Shown here: positions 11,501-18,667 of the stretch, piece after piece
Layout of the letters: the number at the start of each line of letters is the position of its first letter
Numbering within the stretch: position 1 is the first letter of the stretch
NCBI RefSeq assembly: GCF_918697865.1
Contig: NZ_CAKKMV010000022.1
Location: forward strand, 1 to 64,000
Source: Massilia sp. Bi118
GTDB lineage: Bacteria > Pseudomonadota > Gammaproteobacteria > Burkholderiales > Burkholderiaceae_D
Direction: 5' to 3'
Length of the DNA: 64,000 bases
The notes under the pieces: model-generated
The model's database searches: none
The model's input: only the letters and a program-made list of their open reading frames with translations
Told to the model about the DNA's origin: nothing
Position numbers and translations under genes: made by a program

Positions 11501-12754
11501 CCGTACGGCGCGACCCTGACCGTCCACGACGGCATGGTGGTGAAAGCCGGCGTCGCACTGGCAACCTGGGATCCGCTGACCCGTCCGATCATCACGGAAT
11601 ACGGCGGCACGATCAAGTTCGAAAACGTGGAAGAGGGCGTCACCGTCGCTCGCCAGGTGGACGAAGTGACCGGCCTGTCGACCCTGGTGGCGATCGATCC
11701 GAAGCGCCGCGGTTCGGGCAAGACCCTGCGTCCGCAGGTCAAGCTGCTGAACGAAGAGGGCCAGGAAGTCAAGATCGCCGGCACCGAGCACGCCGTGACG
11801 ATCGGCTTCCAGGTCGGCGCGCTGATCATGGTGAAGGACGGCCAGCAGGCATCGGTGGGTGAAGTGCTTGCACGTATCCCGACCGAGTCGCAGAAGACCC
11901 GTGACATTACCGGTGGTCTGCCGCGCGTTGCCGAGCTGTTCGAAGCCCGTTCGCCGAAAGATGCCGGCATGCTGGCGGAAGTCACCGGTACGGTCGCCTT
12001 CGGTAAGGAAACCAAGGGCAAGCAGCGCCTGGAAATCACCGACATGGACGGCAACAAGCACGAGTTCCTGATTACCAAGGACAAGCAAGTGCTGGTGCAC
12101 GACGGCCAGGTGGTGAACAAGGGCGAGATGATCGTGGACGGCCCGGCCGATCCGCAAGACATCCTGCGCCTGCTGGGTATCGAAGCGCTGGCCCGCTACA
12201 TCGTCGACGAAGTGCAGGACGTGTACCGTCTGCAGGGCGTGAAGATCAACGACAAGCACATCGAGGTGATCGTTCGCCAGATGCTGCGCCGTGTCCAGAT
12301 CGTCGAAGCCGGCGACACCGACTACATCGTCGGCGAACAGGTCGAGCGTTCGGAACTGCTGGAAGAGAACGACCGCGTCAACGCAGCGAACAAGCTGCCG
12401 GCAACCTACGAAAACGTGCTGCTGGGTATTACCAAGGCATCGCTGTCGACCGACTCGTTCATCTCGGCCGCATCGTTCCAGGAAACCACCCGCGTGCTGA
12501 CCGAAGCGGCGATCATGGGCAAGCGCGACGGTCTGCGCGGCCTGAAGGAAAACGTCATCGTCGGCCGCCTGATCCCTGGCGGTACCGGTCTGGCCTTCCA
12601 CCGCGCACGCAAAGAGAAAGAAGCGTGGGAAGCGGAAGAGCGCCAGGCGCTGCTGCAGCAGGAAAAGGCCAACATGGCTGCCGAGCTGCAGGCCATGGAA
12701 GACCAGCAGAACGCTGCGGCTTCGCTGGAACAGCACCACGGCGACGGCGAGTAA
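8507..12754 (+). CDS. rpoC: RNA polymerase subunit beta'
   Basis: The beta' subunit carries the catalytic Mg2+ site. The 1415-aa product has the N-terminal zinc site (CLCGKYKRLKHRG, CEKCG), the catalytic NADFDGDQMAVHVPL loop, the bridge-helix and trigger-loop region (SIGEPGTQLTMRTFHIGG) and a second zinc-binding cysteine set (CDTRYGLCAKCYG). The acidic, Q-rich C-terminal tail is normal. ATG 8507 follows CCCGGAG. It ends the rpl-rpo operon, as shown by the strong terminator 47 nt downstream. Unlike many relatives, no str operon follows. Confidence 0.98.
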   Translation: MKALLDLFKQVQQNESFDAIKIGLASPEKIRSWSYGEVKKPETINYRTFKPERDGLFCAKIFGPIKDYECLCGKYKRLKHRGVICEKCGVEVTLAKVRRERMGHIELASPVAHIWFLKSLPSRLGMVLDMTLRDIERVLYFEAYVVTDPGMTPLKKCQIMSEDDYAAKYEEYGDDFTAFMGAEGIRELLRSIDIDREAEALRVELKESKSEAKIKKYAKRLKVLEAFQRSGIKPDWMIMEVLPVLPPELRPLVPLDGGRFATSDLNDLYRRVINRNNRLKRLMELRAPEIITRNEKRMLQEAVDSLLDNGRRGKAMTGANKRPLKSLAEMIKGKGGRFRQNLLGKRVDYSGRSVIVVGPQLKLHQCGLPKLMALELFKPFIFNKLELMGLATTIKAAKKLVEQQEPVVWDILEEVIKEHPVMLNRAPTLHRLGIQAFEPVLIEGKAIQLHPLVCAAFNADFDGDQMAVHVPLSIEAQMEARTLMLASNNILFPSNGEPSIVPSQDIVLGLYYATREAINAKGEGMLFPDVSEVIRAYDNKEVELATRITVRIVEFPKNEQGGFDQTLTRYETTVGRAILSEILPKGLPFSVLNRALKKKEISKLINTSFRKCGLRATVVFADKLMQSGFRLATRAGISIAVDDMLIPDVKKSMIATAEAEVKQIEQQYASGLVTAGERYNKVVDIWGKTSDEVGKAMMDQLKVEPVTKRDGTEGTQESFNAIYMMADSGARGSAAQIRQLAGMRGLMAKPDGSIIETPITANFREGLNVLQYFISTHGARKGLADTALKTANSGYLTRRLVDVTQDLVVIEDDCGTTNGTHMKAMVEGGEVIEPLRDRILGRVAGTDIVNPETQETLFEAGTLLDEDMVEEIERVGIDEVKVRTPLNCDTRYGLCAKCYGRDLGRGMLVNSGEAVGVVAAQSIGEPGTQLTMRTFHIGGAASRAAVASSVEAKSNGTVRFTATMRYVTNGKGAQIVISRSGEVLITDDHGRERERHKVPYGATLTVHDGMVVKAGVALATWDPLTRPIITEYGGTIKFENVEEGVTVARQVDEVTGLSTLVAIDPKRRGSGKTLRPQVKLLNEEGQEVKIAGTEHAVTIGFQVGALIMVKDGQQASVGEVLARIPTESQKTRDITGGLPRVAELFEARSPKDAGMLAEVTGTVAFGKETKGKQRLEITDMDGNKHEFLITKDKQVLVHDGQVVNKGEMIVDGPADPQDILRLLGIEALARYIVDEVQDVYRLQGVKINDKHIEVIVRQMLRRVQIVEAGDTDYIVGEQVERSELLEENDRVNAANKLPATYENVLLGITKASLSTDSFISAASFQETTRVLTEAAIMGKRDGLRGLKENVIVGRLIPGGTGLAFHRARKEKEAWEAEERQALLQQEKANMAAELQAMEDQQNAAASLEQHHGDGE

Positions 12755-12800
12755 TCTTCGCTTGAGCTTCAGCTTTTAGCCGCTGAAAACGGCTGATGAG

Positions 12801-12828
12801 AACGGCACCTTCGGGTGCCGTTTTTTTT
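12801..12828 (+). terminator. Intrinsic terminator of the rpoBC operon
   Basis: AACGGCACC, a TTCG tetraloop and GGTGCCGTT form a perfect 9-bp stem, followed by an 8-T run (12821-12828). This is a textbook Rho-independent terminator. Confidence 0.93.
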
Positions 12829-12842
12829 CGTCTCGTCAATTC

Positions 12843-12889
12843 GATATGCATATGTTGTGCATATCTCATGCATACGTTGTATGTATGCA
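12843..12889. promoter_or_regulatory. Two tandem operator-like inverted repeats
   Basis: GATATGCA-N7-TGCATATC (12843-12865) and TGCATAC-N7-GTATGCA (12869-12889) are perfect inverted repeats with related 7-nt centres (TATGTTG, GTTGTAT). Their centres are about 25 bp apart. They lie some 20 bp upstream of the likely -35 of the TonB receptor gene, where an activator would bind. The bound protein is unknown. Confidence 0.55.
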
Positions 12890-12909
12890 ACTCTCACTAA
12901 TTATTGCAT

Positions 12910-12939
12910 TTGACACAATATTGCTATGAATGTTCTTAT
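12910..12939 (+). promoter_or_regulatory. Possible promoter of the TonB-dependent receptor
   Basis: A perfect TTGACA (12910-12915) is followed 18 bp later by the weak -10 TCTTAT (12934-12939). A weak -10 would fit activation from the upstream repeats. The 360-nt gap from rpoC to the receptor holds only the terminator, the repeats, this element and the ribosome site. Confidence 0.4.
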
Positions 12940-13114
12940 TGCCAGCTGAGCTTTCCTAATGGAAAAGAAAGCAAGTTCCGATACGGTTTTTTTCATCTGT
13001 AAAGAGTTGTAAAGAAACGCATGGGTTTGCCTGGAAGGCTTGTGAGTTCGTTGTTCGCTTGTCGCATCGCTCTGATTCAAAAAAAACACATTCAAGATTC
13101 AAGGGAGAGATACT

Positions 13115-16100
13115 TTGCACACAGTAAAACAAACGTCGAAGATGACCGCGCTGCGCCGGTCTGCCGTGTCGGTCGCAATCGGCATGTGCTTCATGGGCGC
13201 TGCGTGGGCTGCCGAGACCGGCGGCCTGCGTATTTCCATCGTCAGCCCACAAGGCAAGCCGGTGGCCGGTGCGACCGTGAAGATCAGCTCGCCGAGCAGC
13301 CTGGTGACCAAGACTGTCGTCACCGAAGCCGACGGCTCGGTCCGCGTTGCGGGCCTGGACCCGGCAACCGACTACAAGATCGAAGTGGTGGCCCCCGGCT
13401 TCTCGACCTTCAACGCGACTGACGTCTCGGTGGTCAGCGGCGCCAACCCCAGTGTGACCTACTCCCTCGCAAGCGGCGGCGGCGAAGGCCAGCGTGTGGT
13501 CGTGACCGGCTCGCGCGTGGTGCAGGTCGATACGACCTCCGCCACCGTCGGCACCATCCTGAACCTGGCCACCGTGGAAGCGCTGCCGACCGGCCGCAGC
13601 TACCAGAGCTATCTGCAGCTGGTGCCGGGCGTGAAGCCTTCCGCAGGCGGCAATCCTGCCTCGAAATCCGGCGTCAACTACTCGGACATCGGCGGCGCCA
13701 CCGGCACCTCGACCGACAACGTCTACATCCTCGACGGCGTCGATGTCACCGACTCGAATACCGGTACCTTCGGTTCGAACATCAACTCCGAGATCATCCA
13801 GGAGCAGCAGATCCTGACCGGCGGCATCCCGGCCGAGTACGCCGGTGGTACGGGCCTGGTGTCGAAGGTGATCACCAAGTCGGGCGGTAACGAGTTCCAC
13901 GGCTCCGTCAACTACTACTTCCAGAATGACAAGCTGGTTGCCGACAACAAGCACAACACCGCCTCCGCCTTCTCGACCTACGATTCCGCGGTCACCCTCG
14001 GCGGCCCGATCATCAAGGACCAGCTGTGGTTCTTCGGTTCGTTCCAGAAGAAGGGCCGCGACACCGACGTGGTCCAGTCGGACACCGGCGAATTCCTGCG
14101 CACGGTCAAGCGCGACGACAAGCTGGGCTTCCTCAAGCTCACCTGGCAGCCGACCGACAACGACCGCATCACGGCGTCCTTCTTCAATGACCCGACCACC
14201 ATCAGCGGTTCGACCACGCCGTCGACGCTGAACAACCGCGACCGCAGCACAAAGCAGGGCGGCGACAACTACAAGGTCGAGTACTCGCGCGACATGGAGA
14301 ACCTGCGCCTGAATGCGTACGCGTTCCGCCACGAAAGTGAAGTGTCGAATTTTGCGGCCGACAAATCGACGCTCAACAACGTCGTTTATTGCGCGGGCGC
14401 TGCGTGCGCAATTCGCATTCCTGCACTGAGCATCGCACAGAGCAGCCTGGGCGGCGCCGGCTCGGACGTCGTCTCGACGCGTAACCGTGACGAAATCGGC
14501 GCCAGCGGCGAGTATTTCCTCGAGACCGCCTCGGCCGGTACCCATACCTTCAAGGCCGGCTTCCTGAAGTCGGAAAACGAGTATTTCCGCGACTCCCGCG
14601 TCAGCGGCCCGGAAAAGGCGACCTACACCTCGATCGCATCGGGCAATGCCGGCGTCACGTTTACCCAGTTCATCGGCGGCGGCTGGACCGGTTCGAAACC
14701 GATCAGCGCTGTCGATATTCCGCGTATCATCACGGCCATCAACGGCAGCCCGGACAAGGCCTATTTCACCAACCTGCTCGACACCAACAAGGATGGCGCG
14801 GTTACCGATCCGGAGATCCGCGCCTACCAGTTCAACAGCACGGCCGCCAACCCGGGCGGGCAGGTGAACACCTACCGCAGCCGCGAAGCGCAGGCAGCGC
14901 CCTACGTGGTGAAAGCCACCGGCAAGGCGGCCTACCTCCAGGATACCTGGACGCTGAAGCAGCTGACCGTGAATGCCGGCGTCCGTGCCGAAGAGTGGGT
15001 GCATAAGGATTCGAAAGGCGCACAATCCGCCAAGTTCAAATGGGAACTGGCGCCGCGCCTGAGCGTGGTGTACGACCCGGTTGGCGATGGCCGCAGCAAG
15101 GTCTGGGGCTTCCTGGGCCGCTACTACGACCCGATCCGCACCAACATGTCCGACTTCGCAGGCAACCTGTCCGGTCCGGTGCTGGAAGAGCAGATCGCCC
15201 TCGGCGACAAATGGCTGACCTTCCGCACCCGTGGCGGCGACAAGACCCCGGATGCACTGTTCTCGCCGTCGACCAAGACGCCGCACACCGACGAGTTCAT
15301 GCTCGGCTATGCGATGAACATCGGCAAGGACTGGACCGTATCGGCTACCTACACCAAGCGCCGTACCCGCGACGTGCTGGAAGACTACGACCTGGGCCTG
15401 TACTCGGACCCGACCCTGACCATCGCCACCGCGCCTGAAGGTGCTGCGGCGCCGGGCTCCGCCTACTACCTGCCGTATTCGTACTTCGGCTACTCGTCGA
15501 AGCCGAATTCGAACTACGTCCTCGGCACCCTCGCAGGCGGCAAGCGCGACTACCAGGGCATCGAACTCAGCTTCAGCAAGGCGAAGCGCGACAACTGGAT
15601 GGCAGGCGGCTCGTACACCTACAACGATGCCAAGGGCAATACCAACTCGGACAGTAACGCCGACTTCCAGGGCGACTGGATCGCACTGGATCCGCGCGCA
15701 CCGAATGCCTACGGCCCCCAGCCTGGCAACATCAAGCACCAGGCCAAGGCGTACGGCGCCTACTTCTTCGACAATGGCCTCGAGCTGAGCGGTGTGTTCA
15801 ACTGGAACAGCGGCTCCCTGTACAGCCGTACCTTCGGCAGCTCCAGCCGCAACCTGCCGGAAATGGGCGATGCGTACCTGAACGGCGGCGTTGTCGACAC
15901 CTGGATCCTGCCGGGCGCCATCGGCAGCCAGACCGCGCCGTCGTACTACACCCTCGACGTCCGCGCGAAGTACATCTACAAGCTGACCGCCAGCCAGAAG
16001 ATCGAGTTCTTCGTCGACATCTTCAACCTGCTCGACAAGCAGTCGGTCACCGCCGTGCAGTCCCTGGTCGCCGGCAGCGCCGCCTTCAAGTTTGGCGAAG

Positions 16101-16156
16101 GCACCGACTGGGTCCAACCGCGCCGCCTGTACCTGGGCGCACGTTACACCTTCTGA
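13115..16156 (+). CDS. Oar-like TonB-dependent outer-membrane receptor
   Basis: The 1013-aa product has a signal peptide cleaved near AAWA-AET, a carboxypeptidase-regulatory-like beta domain (about residues 30-115, SPQGKPVAGATVKI), a plug domain (DNVYILDGVDVTDSNTG, IPAEYAGGTGLVSKVITKSG) and a long beta-barrel ending LYLGARYTF, with the terminal Phe required for outer-membrane assembly. This architecture is the OmpA-related Oar family of TonB-dependent transporters. The substrate is unknown; the neighbours do not define it. The start is TTG 13115, 7 nt after an excellent AAGGGAGAG; the next ATG (13142) has no ribosome site and shortens the basic n-region. A terminator follows. Confidence 0.9.
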   Translation: MHTVKQTSKMTALRRSAVSVAIGMCFMGAAWAAETGGLRISIVSPQGKPVAGATVKISSPSSLVTKTVVTEADGSVRVAGLDPATDYKIEVVAPGFSTFNATDVSVVSGANPSVTYSLASGGGEGQRVVVTGSRVVQVDTTSATVGTILNLATVEALPTGRSYQSYLQLVPGVKPSAGGNPASKSGVNYSDIGGATGTSTDNVYILDGVDVTDSNTGTFGSNINSEIIQEQQILTGGIPAEYAGGTGLVSKVITKSGGNEFHGSVNYYFQNDKLVADNKHNTASAFSTYDSAVTLGGPIIKDQLWFFGSFQKKGRDTDVVQSDTGEFLRTVKRDDKLGFLKLTWQPTDNDRITASFFNDPTTISGSTTPSTLNNRDRSTKQGGDNYKVEYSRDMENLRLNAYAFRHESEVSNFAADKSTLNNVVYCAGAACAIRIPALSIAQSSLGGAGSDVVSTRNRDEIGASGEYFLETASAGTHTFKAGFLKSENEYFRDSRVSGPEKATYTSIASGNAGVTFTQFIGGGWTGSKPISAVDIPRIITAINGSPDKAYFTNLLDTNKDGAVTDPEIRAYQFNSTAANPGGQVNTYRSREAQAAPYVVKATGKAAYLQDTWTLKQLTVNAGVRAEEWVHKDSKGAQSAKFKWELAPRLSVVYDPVGDGRSKVWGFLGRYYDPIRTNMSDFAGNLSGPVLEEQIALGDKWLTFRTRGGDKTPDALFSPSTKTPHTDEFMLGYAMNIGKDWTVSATYTKRRTRDVLEDYDLGLYSDPTLTIATAPEGAAAPGSAYYLPYSYFGYSSKPNSNYVLGTLAGGKRDYQGIELSFSKAKRDNWMAGGSYTYNDAKGNTNSDSNADFQGDWIALDPRAPNAYGPQPGNIKHQAKAYGAYFFDNGLELSGVFNWNSGSLYSRTFGSSSRNLPEMGDAYLNGGVVDTWILPGAIGSQTAPSYYTLDVRAKYIYKLTASQKIEFFVDIFNLLDKQSVTAVQSLVAGSAAFKFGEGTDWVQPRRLYLGARYTF

Positions 16157-16188
16157 TCTGAACGATCGGAAGTCGTCTTGAGCTTTTG

Positions 16189-16215
16189 CCGGCCTCGCAA
16201 GGGGCCGGTTTTTTT
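16189..16215 (+). terminator. Intrinsic terminator of the receptor gene
   Basis: CCGGCC (16189-16194) pairs with GGCCGG (16203-16208), followed by seven T (16209-16215). The T-run abuts the ATG of the next gene, so the hairpin also covers that gene's translation start region. Confidence 0.8.
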
Positions 16216-16770
16216 ATGACACCGACCGCACTGATCATCATCGACATGCAAAAGGGCATGCGCAGCGCCAGCCTGCCGCCCAGGAACAACCCGGACGCCG
16301 AGGACAACATCGCCCGCCTGCACGCGGCCTGGCGCGAGGCGGGGCAGCCGGTGGTCAGCGTGCGCCACATCAGCCGCTCGCCATCGTCCGTGTTCGCGCC
16401 CGGCCAGGAGGGCGTCGAGTTCCAGGCGCGTTTCATGCCGCTGGCGCACGAACACGTCGTCGAAAAAAATGTGCCGGACGTCTTCATCAACACCGGTCTC
16501 GAACATTGGCTGCACGCGCGCGGCATCCGGCGCCTGGTGATCGCCGGGGTCAGCACCAACAACTCGGTCGAGGCGAGCGCACGCACGGCCGGCAACCTGG
16601 GCTTCGAGACGGTGGTGGTAGCGGATGCCTGCTTCACGTTCGAGAAGCAGGACTTCGGCGGAACCTTGCGCAGCGCCGAGGAGGTGCATCTGATGGCGCT
16701 GGCCAACCTGGACGATGAATACGCCCGCGTTCTCTCCACCCAACAGGTCTTGAGCGAACAAGGCTGCTGA
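16216..16770 (+). CDS. Isochorismatase-like cysteine hydrolase family protein, catalytic Cys replaced by Ser
   Basis: The 184-aa product has the fold signature of the isochorismatase/nicotinamidase family: the Asp in ALIIIDMQKGM, the Lys in HVVEKNVPDVF, and the GVSTNNSVEASARTAGNLGF region where the nucleophile lies. Family members normally have Cys at the position occupied here by Ser (TNNS). So either Ser serves or activity is altered. The start ATG 16216 sits right after a terminator T-run with only AAGGGG 12 nt upstream; an in-frame TTG at 16186 is an alternative. The substrate cannot be told. The following regulator, acetyltransferase and this gene are not clearly one operon, as a promoter lies between. 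Confidence 0.8.
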   Translation: MTPTALIIIDMQKGMRSASLPPRNNPDAEDNIARLHAAWREAGQPVVSVRHISRSPSSVFAPGQEGVEFQARFMPLAHEHVVEKNVPDVFINTGLEHWLHARGIRRLVIAGVSTNNSVEASARTAGNLGFETVVVADACFTFEKQDFGGTLRSAEEVHLMALANLDDEYARVLSTQQVLSEQGC

Positions 16771-16779
16771 TCCAATAAA

Positions 16780-16817
16780 ATCCAGTTTACAGGATATTAA
16801 TATCCACTATACTGGAT
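16780..16817 (+). promoter_or_regulatory. Promoter with tandem ATCC-N8-GGAT operators
   Basis: Two copies of ATCC-N8-GGAT (16780-16795 and 16802-16817) are spaced 22 bp centre to centre, two helical turns. Between them lies the palindrome GGATATTAATATCC. A promoter overlaps: TTTACA (16786-16791), 16 bp, TATACT (16808-16813). The predicted start of transcription is at or next to the ATG at 16821. This looks like an autoregulated, possibly leaderless promoter for the XRE gene. Confidence 0.65.
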
Positions 16818-16820
16818 GGC

Positions 16821-17405
16821 ATGGACATCAACCAACGCATCGCCCAGCGCCTGCGCGAACTGCGCGACGCCCAGGGCCTCTCGCTCGCGCTGCTTGCCGA
16901 ACGCAGCGGCGTCAGCAAATCGAATATTTCGCTGATCGAACGCGGCGAGAGCAGCGCCACCGCCACCGTGCTGGACAAGCTCAGCGCCGCGCTTGGCGTC
17001 ACGGTCGCTTCGCTGTTCGAGAAGCCGGCCGAGGATGCGCCGTCGCCGGTCGCGCGTGTGCAAGACCAGCCGGTGTGGACCGATCCCGCTTCCGGCTACG
17101 TGCGCCGCAACCTGTCGCCGGCCATCTACTCACCGAACCAGCTGGTCGAAGTGAACTTCCCGGCGGGGCAGCGCGTGGCCTATGAAACCAGCACCCGCGA
17201 CGTCGACGTCCACCAGCAGGTCTGGATCATCGAGGGCAGGATGGAAGTCAGCGTCGGCGACACGCAATGGACGCTGGAGACCGGCGACTGCCTGGCGATG
17301 CGGCTCGACCAGCCGATCGCCTACCACAACCCGACCGGCAAACCGGCGCGCTATCTGGTCTCGCTGGTCACGCAGGCGCACAGGGCGCCGAGGAGGGAAG
17401 CATGA
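16821..17405 (+). CDS. XRE-family transcriptional regulator with C-terminal cupin domain
   Basis: The 194-aa product has an N-terminal helix-turn-helix (about residues 6-62; LALLAERSGVSKSNISLIER) and a C-terminal cupin sensor domain (about 105-185; VDVHQQVWIIEGRMEVSVGD). HTH-cupin regulators of this size commonly control small-molecule catabolism or amine metabolism genes. It has no Shine-Dalgarno sequence and the ATG is where transcription is predicted to begin. Its stop overlaps the ATG of the acetyltransferase (ATGA), so the two are co-translated. The operators in front are probably its own. Confidence 0.9.
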   Translation: MDINQRIAQRLRELRDAQGLSLALLAERSGVSKSNISLIERGESSATATVLDKLSAALGVTVASLFEKPAEDAPSPVARVQDQPVWTDPASGYVRRNLSPAIYSPNQLVEVNFPAGQRVAYETSTRDVDVHQQVWIIEGRMEVSVGDTQWTLETGDCLAMRLDQPIAYHNPTGKPARYLVSLVTQAHRAPRREA

Positions 17406-17923
17406 ACACCGGCCTGAGCGTGCGTACGCTGGCGGGCGAGGAAGCGCATGCGTGTATCTCGCAACTGGCCGACGTACTGCTCGATTGCGTCGAGGGCGGC
17501 GCCTCGGTGAGCTTCATGCTGCCGATGGCACGCGAGACGGCCGTCGATTTCTGGCGCAAGGTGGCCGATGGCGTCGCGCGCGGCGAGCGCACCCTGCTGG
17601 TCGCCGAAGACGGGGAAGGCATCGCCGGCACGGTCCAGCTGATCACCGACATGCCCGAAAACCAGCCGCACCGCGCGGACGTCGCCAAGCTGCTGGTGCA
17701 CCGGCGCGCGCGCGGCGCGGGGATAGCCCGGGCCCTGATGGAATCGGTGGAGGAAGCGGCGCGCGGGCAGGGCAGGCGGGTGCTGGTGCTGGATACGGCC
17801 AGCCCCACCGCCGAACGGCTGTACGAGCGCCTGGGCTGGCAGCGGGTGGGCGTGGTGCCGGATTATGCCTGCATGCCGGATGGGGCCTTGTGTGCGACGA
17901 GCTTCTATTACAAGCATGTCTAG
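17402..17923 (+). CDS. GNAT-family N-acetyltransferase
   Basis: The 173-aa product shows the GNAT fold: beta strand 4 GIAGTVQLI, then the acetyl-CoA loop in VAKLLVHRRARGAGIARALM (R-x-x-G-x-A type), and ERLYERLGWQRVGVVPDYA near the end. It transfers an acetyl group from acetyl-CoA to an unknown amine. It starts at ATG 17402, overlapping the stop of the XRE-cupin regulator, which probably controls it. Similar regulator-GNAT pairs are frequent, but the substrate is not visible. Confidence 0.88.
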   Translation: MNTGLSVRTLAGEEAHACISQLADVLLDCVEGGASVSFMLPMARETAVDFWRKVADGVARGERTLLVAEDGEGIAGTVQLITDMPENQPHRADVAKLLVHRRARGAGIARALMESVEEAARGQGRRVLVLDTASPTAERLYERLGWQRVGVVPDYACMPDGALCATSFYYKHV

Positions 17924-17994
17924 CGTCCGCCCTTGTCCATATCCTTGACATACACTGTCTCCGCTTCCTCATCCAAACCCTGAAAGGAGACGGT

Positions 17995-18570
17995 ATGAAC
18001 ACGAACACCAAAGCCGCCCTGCTGGCCAGCACCCTCGCCGCAGCCGCGCTCGCAGCAGCAAGCGCCGCCGGCGCCCAGACTCCCACCCAGGCCGCCCAGC
18101 CCGGCAACAAGCTGCAGGCGCCGATGACCCTGGTGACCCCCGCCGGCACCGGCAAGATGATCGGCACGGTGATGATCTCGGAGTCCGACAAGGGCCTGGT
18201 GTTCACGCCGAACCTGAGCGGCCTGCCCGCCGGCCCGCACGGCTATCACGTGCACGAGAACGGCAGCTGCGGCGCGAATGAAAAGGATGGGAAGAAGGTG
18301 GCGGCGGGTGCCGCCGGCAGCCACTACGACCCGGCCGGCAGCAAGCAGCACCTCGGGCCCACCGGCAACGGCCACCTGGGCGACCTGCCGCCGCTGGTGG
18401 TGGGCGGCGACGGCCGCGCCACCGTGCCGGTGACGGCGCCGCGGCTCAAGACCCTGGCCGACGTCAAGGGCAAGGCGCTGATGATCCACGCCGGGGGCGA
18501 CAATTACGCCGACAAGCCGGCGCCGCTCGGCGGCGGGGGCGAGCGCATTGCCTGCGGGGTGATCCAATAG
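17995..18570 (+). CDS. sodC: Cu/Zn superoxide dismutase, periplasmic
   Basis: The enzyme converts superoxide to hydrogen peroxide and oxygen in the periplasm. The 191-aa product has a signal peptide (cleavage near AGAQ-TPT) and the metal ligands of the family: YHVHENGSC (two Cu ligands), GSHYDP and GHLGDLPPL (bridging/Zn His and Asp), and MIHAGGDNY (fourth Cu His). The cysteines in NGSCGA and ERIACGVI can form the conserved disulfide, and Arg in GERIACG guides superoxide. ATG 17995 follows AAAGGAGACGGT. A TTGACA at 17945 has no convincing -10. It appears to be a single-gene unit. Confidence 0.95.
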   Translation: MNTNTKAALLASTLAAAALAAASAAGAQTPTQAAQPGNKLQAPMTLVTPAGTGKMIGTVMISESDKGLVFTPNLSGLPAGPHGYHVHENGSCGANEKDGKKVAAGAAGSHYDPAGSKQHLGPTGNGHLGDLPPLVVGGDGRATVPVTAPRLKTLADVKGKALMIHAGGDNYADKPAPLGGGGERIACGVIQ

Positions 18571-18622
18571 GGGCGCAATGTAAAAATGATGCAACAGATG
18601 CATGCATTAATTTAACAATGCC

Positions 18623-18659
18623 TGCTATGATGGGCAGCTGAGCCGACTGTCCGGCTCAG
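18623..18659 (+). promoter_or_regulatory. Extended -10 promoter and 5'-end hairpin of the hybrid kinase gene
   Basis: TGCTATGAT (18623-18631) is an extended -10 element. Transcription would start near 18638, exactly where a perfect 8-bp hairpin CTGAGCCG (18638-18645)/CGGCTCAG (18652-18659) begins. Eight nt later is the ATG, with no Shine-Dalgarno sequence. Confidence 0.5.
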
Positions 18660-18667
18660 TCCTGTTA

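Noticed and set aside
8525..12739. A 1404-codon open frame antisense to rpoC (and similar long ones antisense to rpoB and the kinase)
   Set aside because: High GC and codon bias create long stop-free antisense frames. The products are low-complexity His/Gln/Val/Asp-rich strings with no family likeness.
17945..17956. TTGACA before sodC as a promoter
   Set aside because: No acceptable -10 hexamer lies 16-18 bp downstream.
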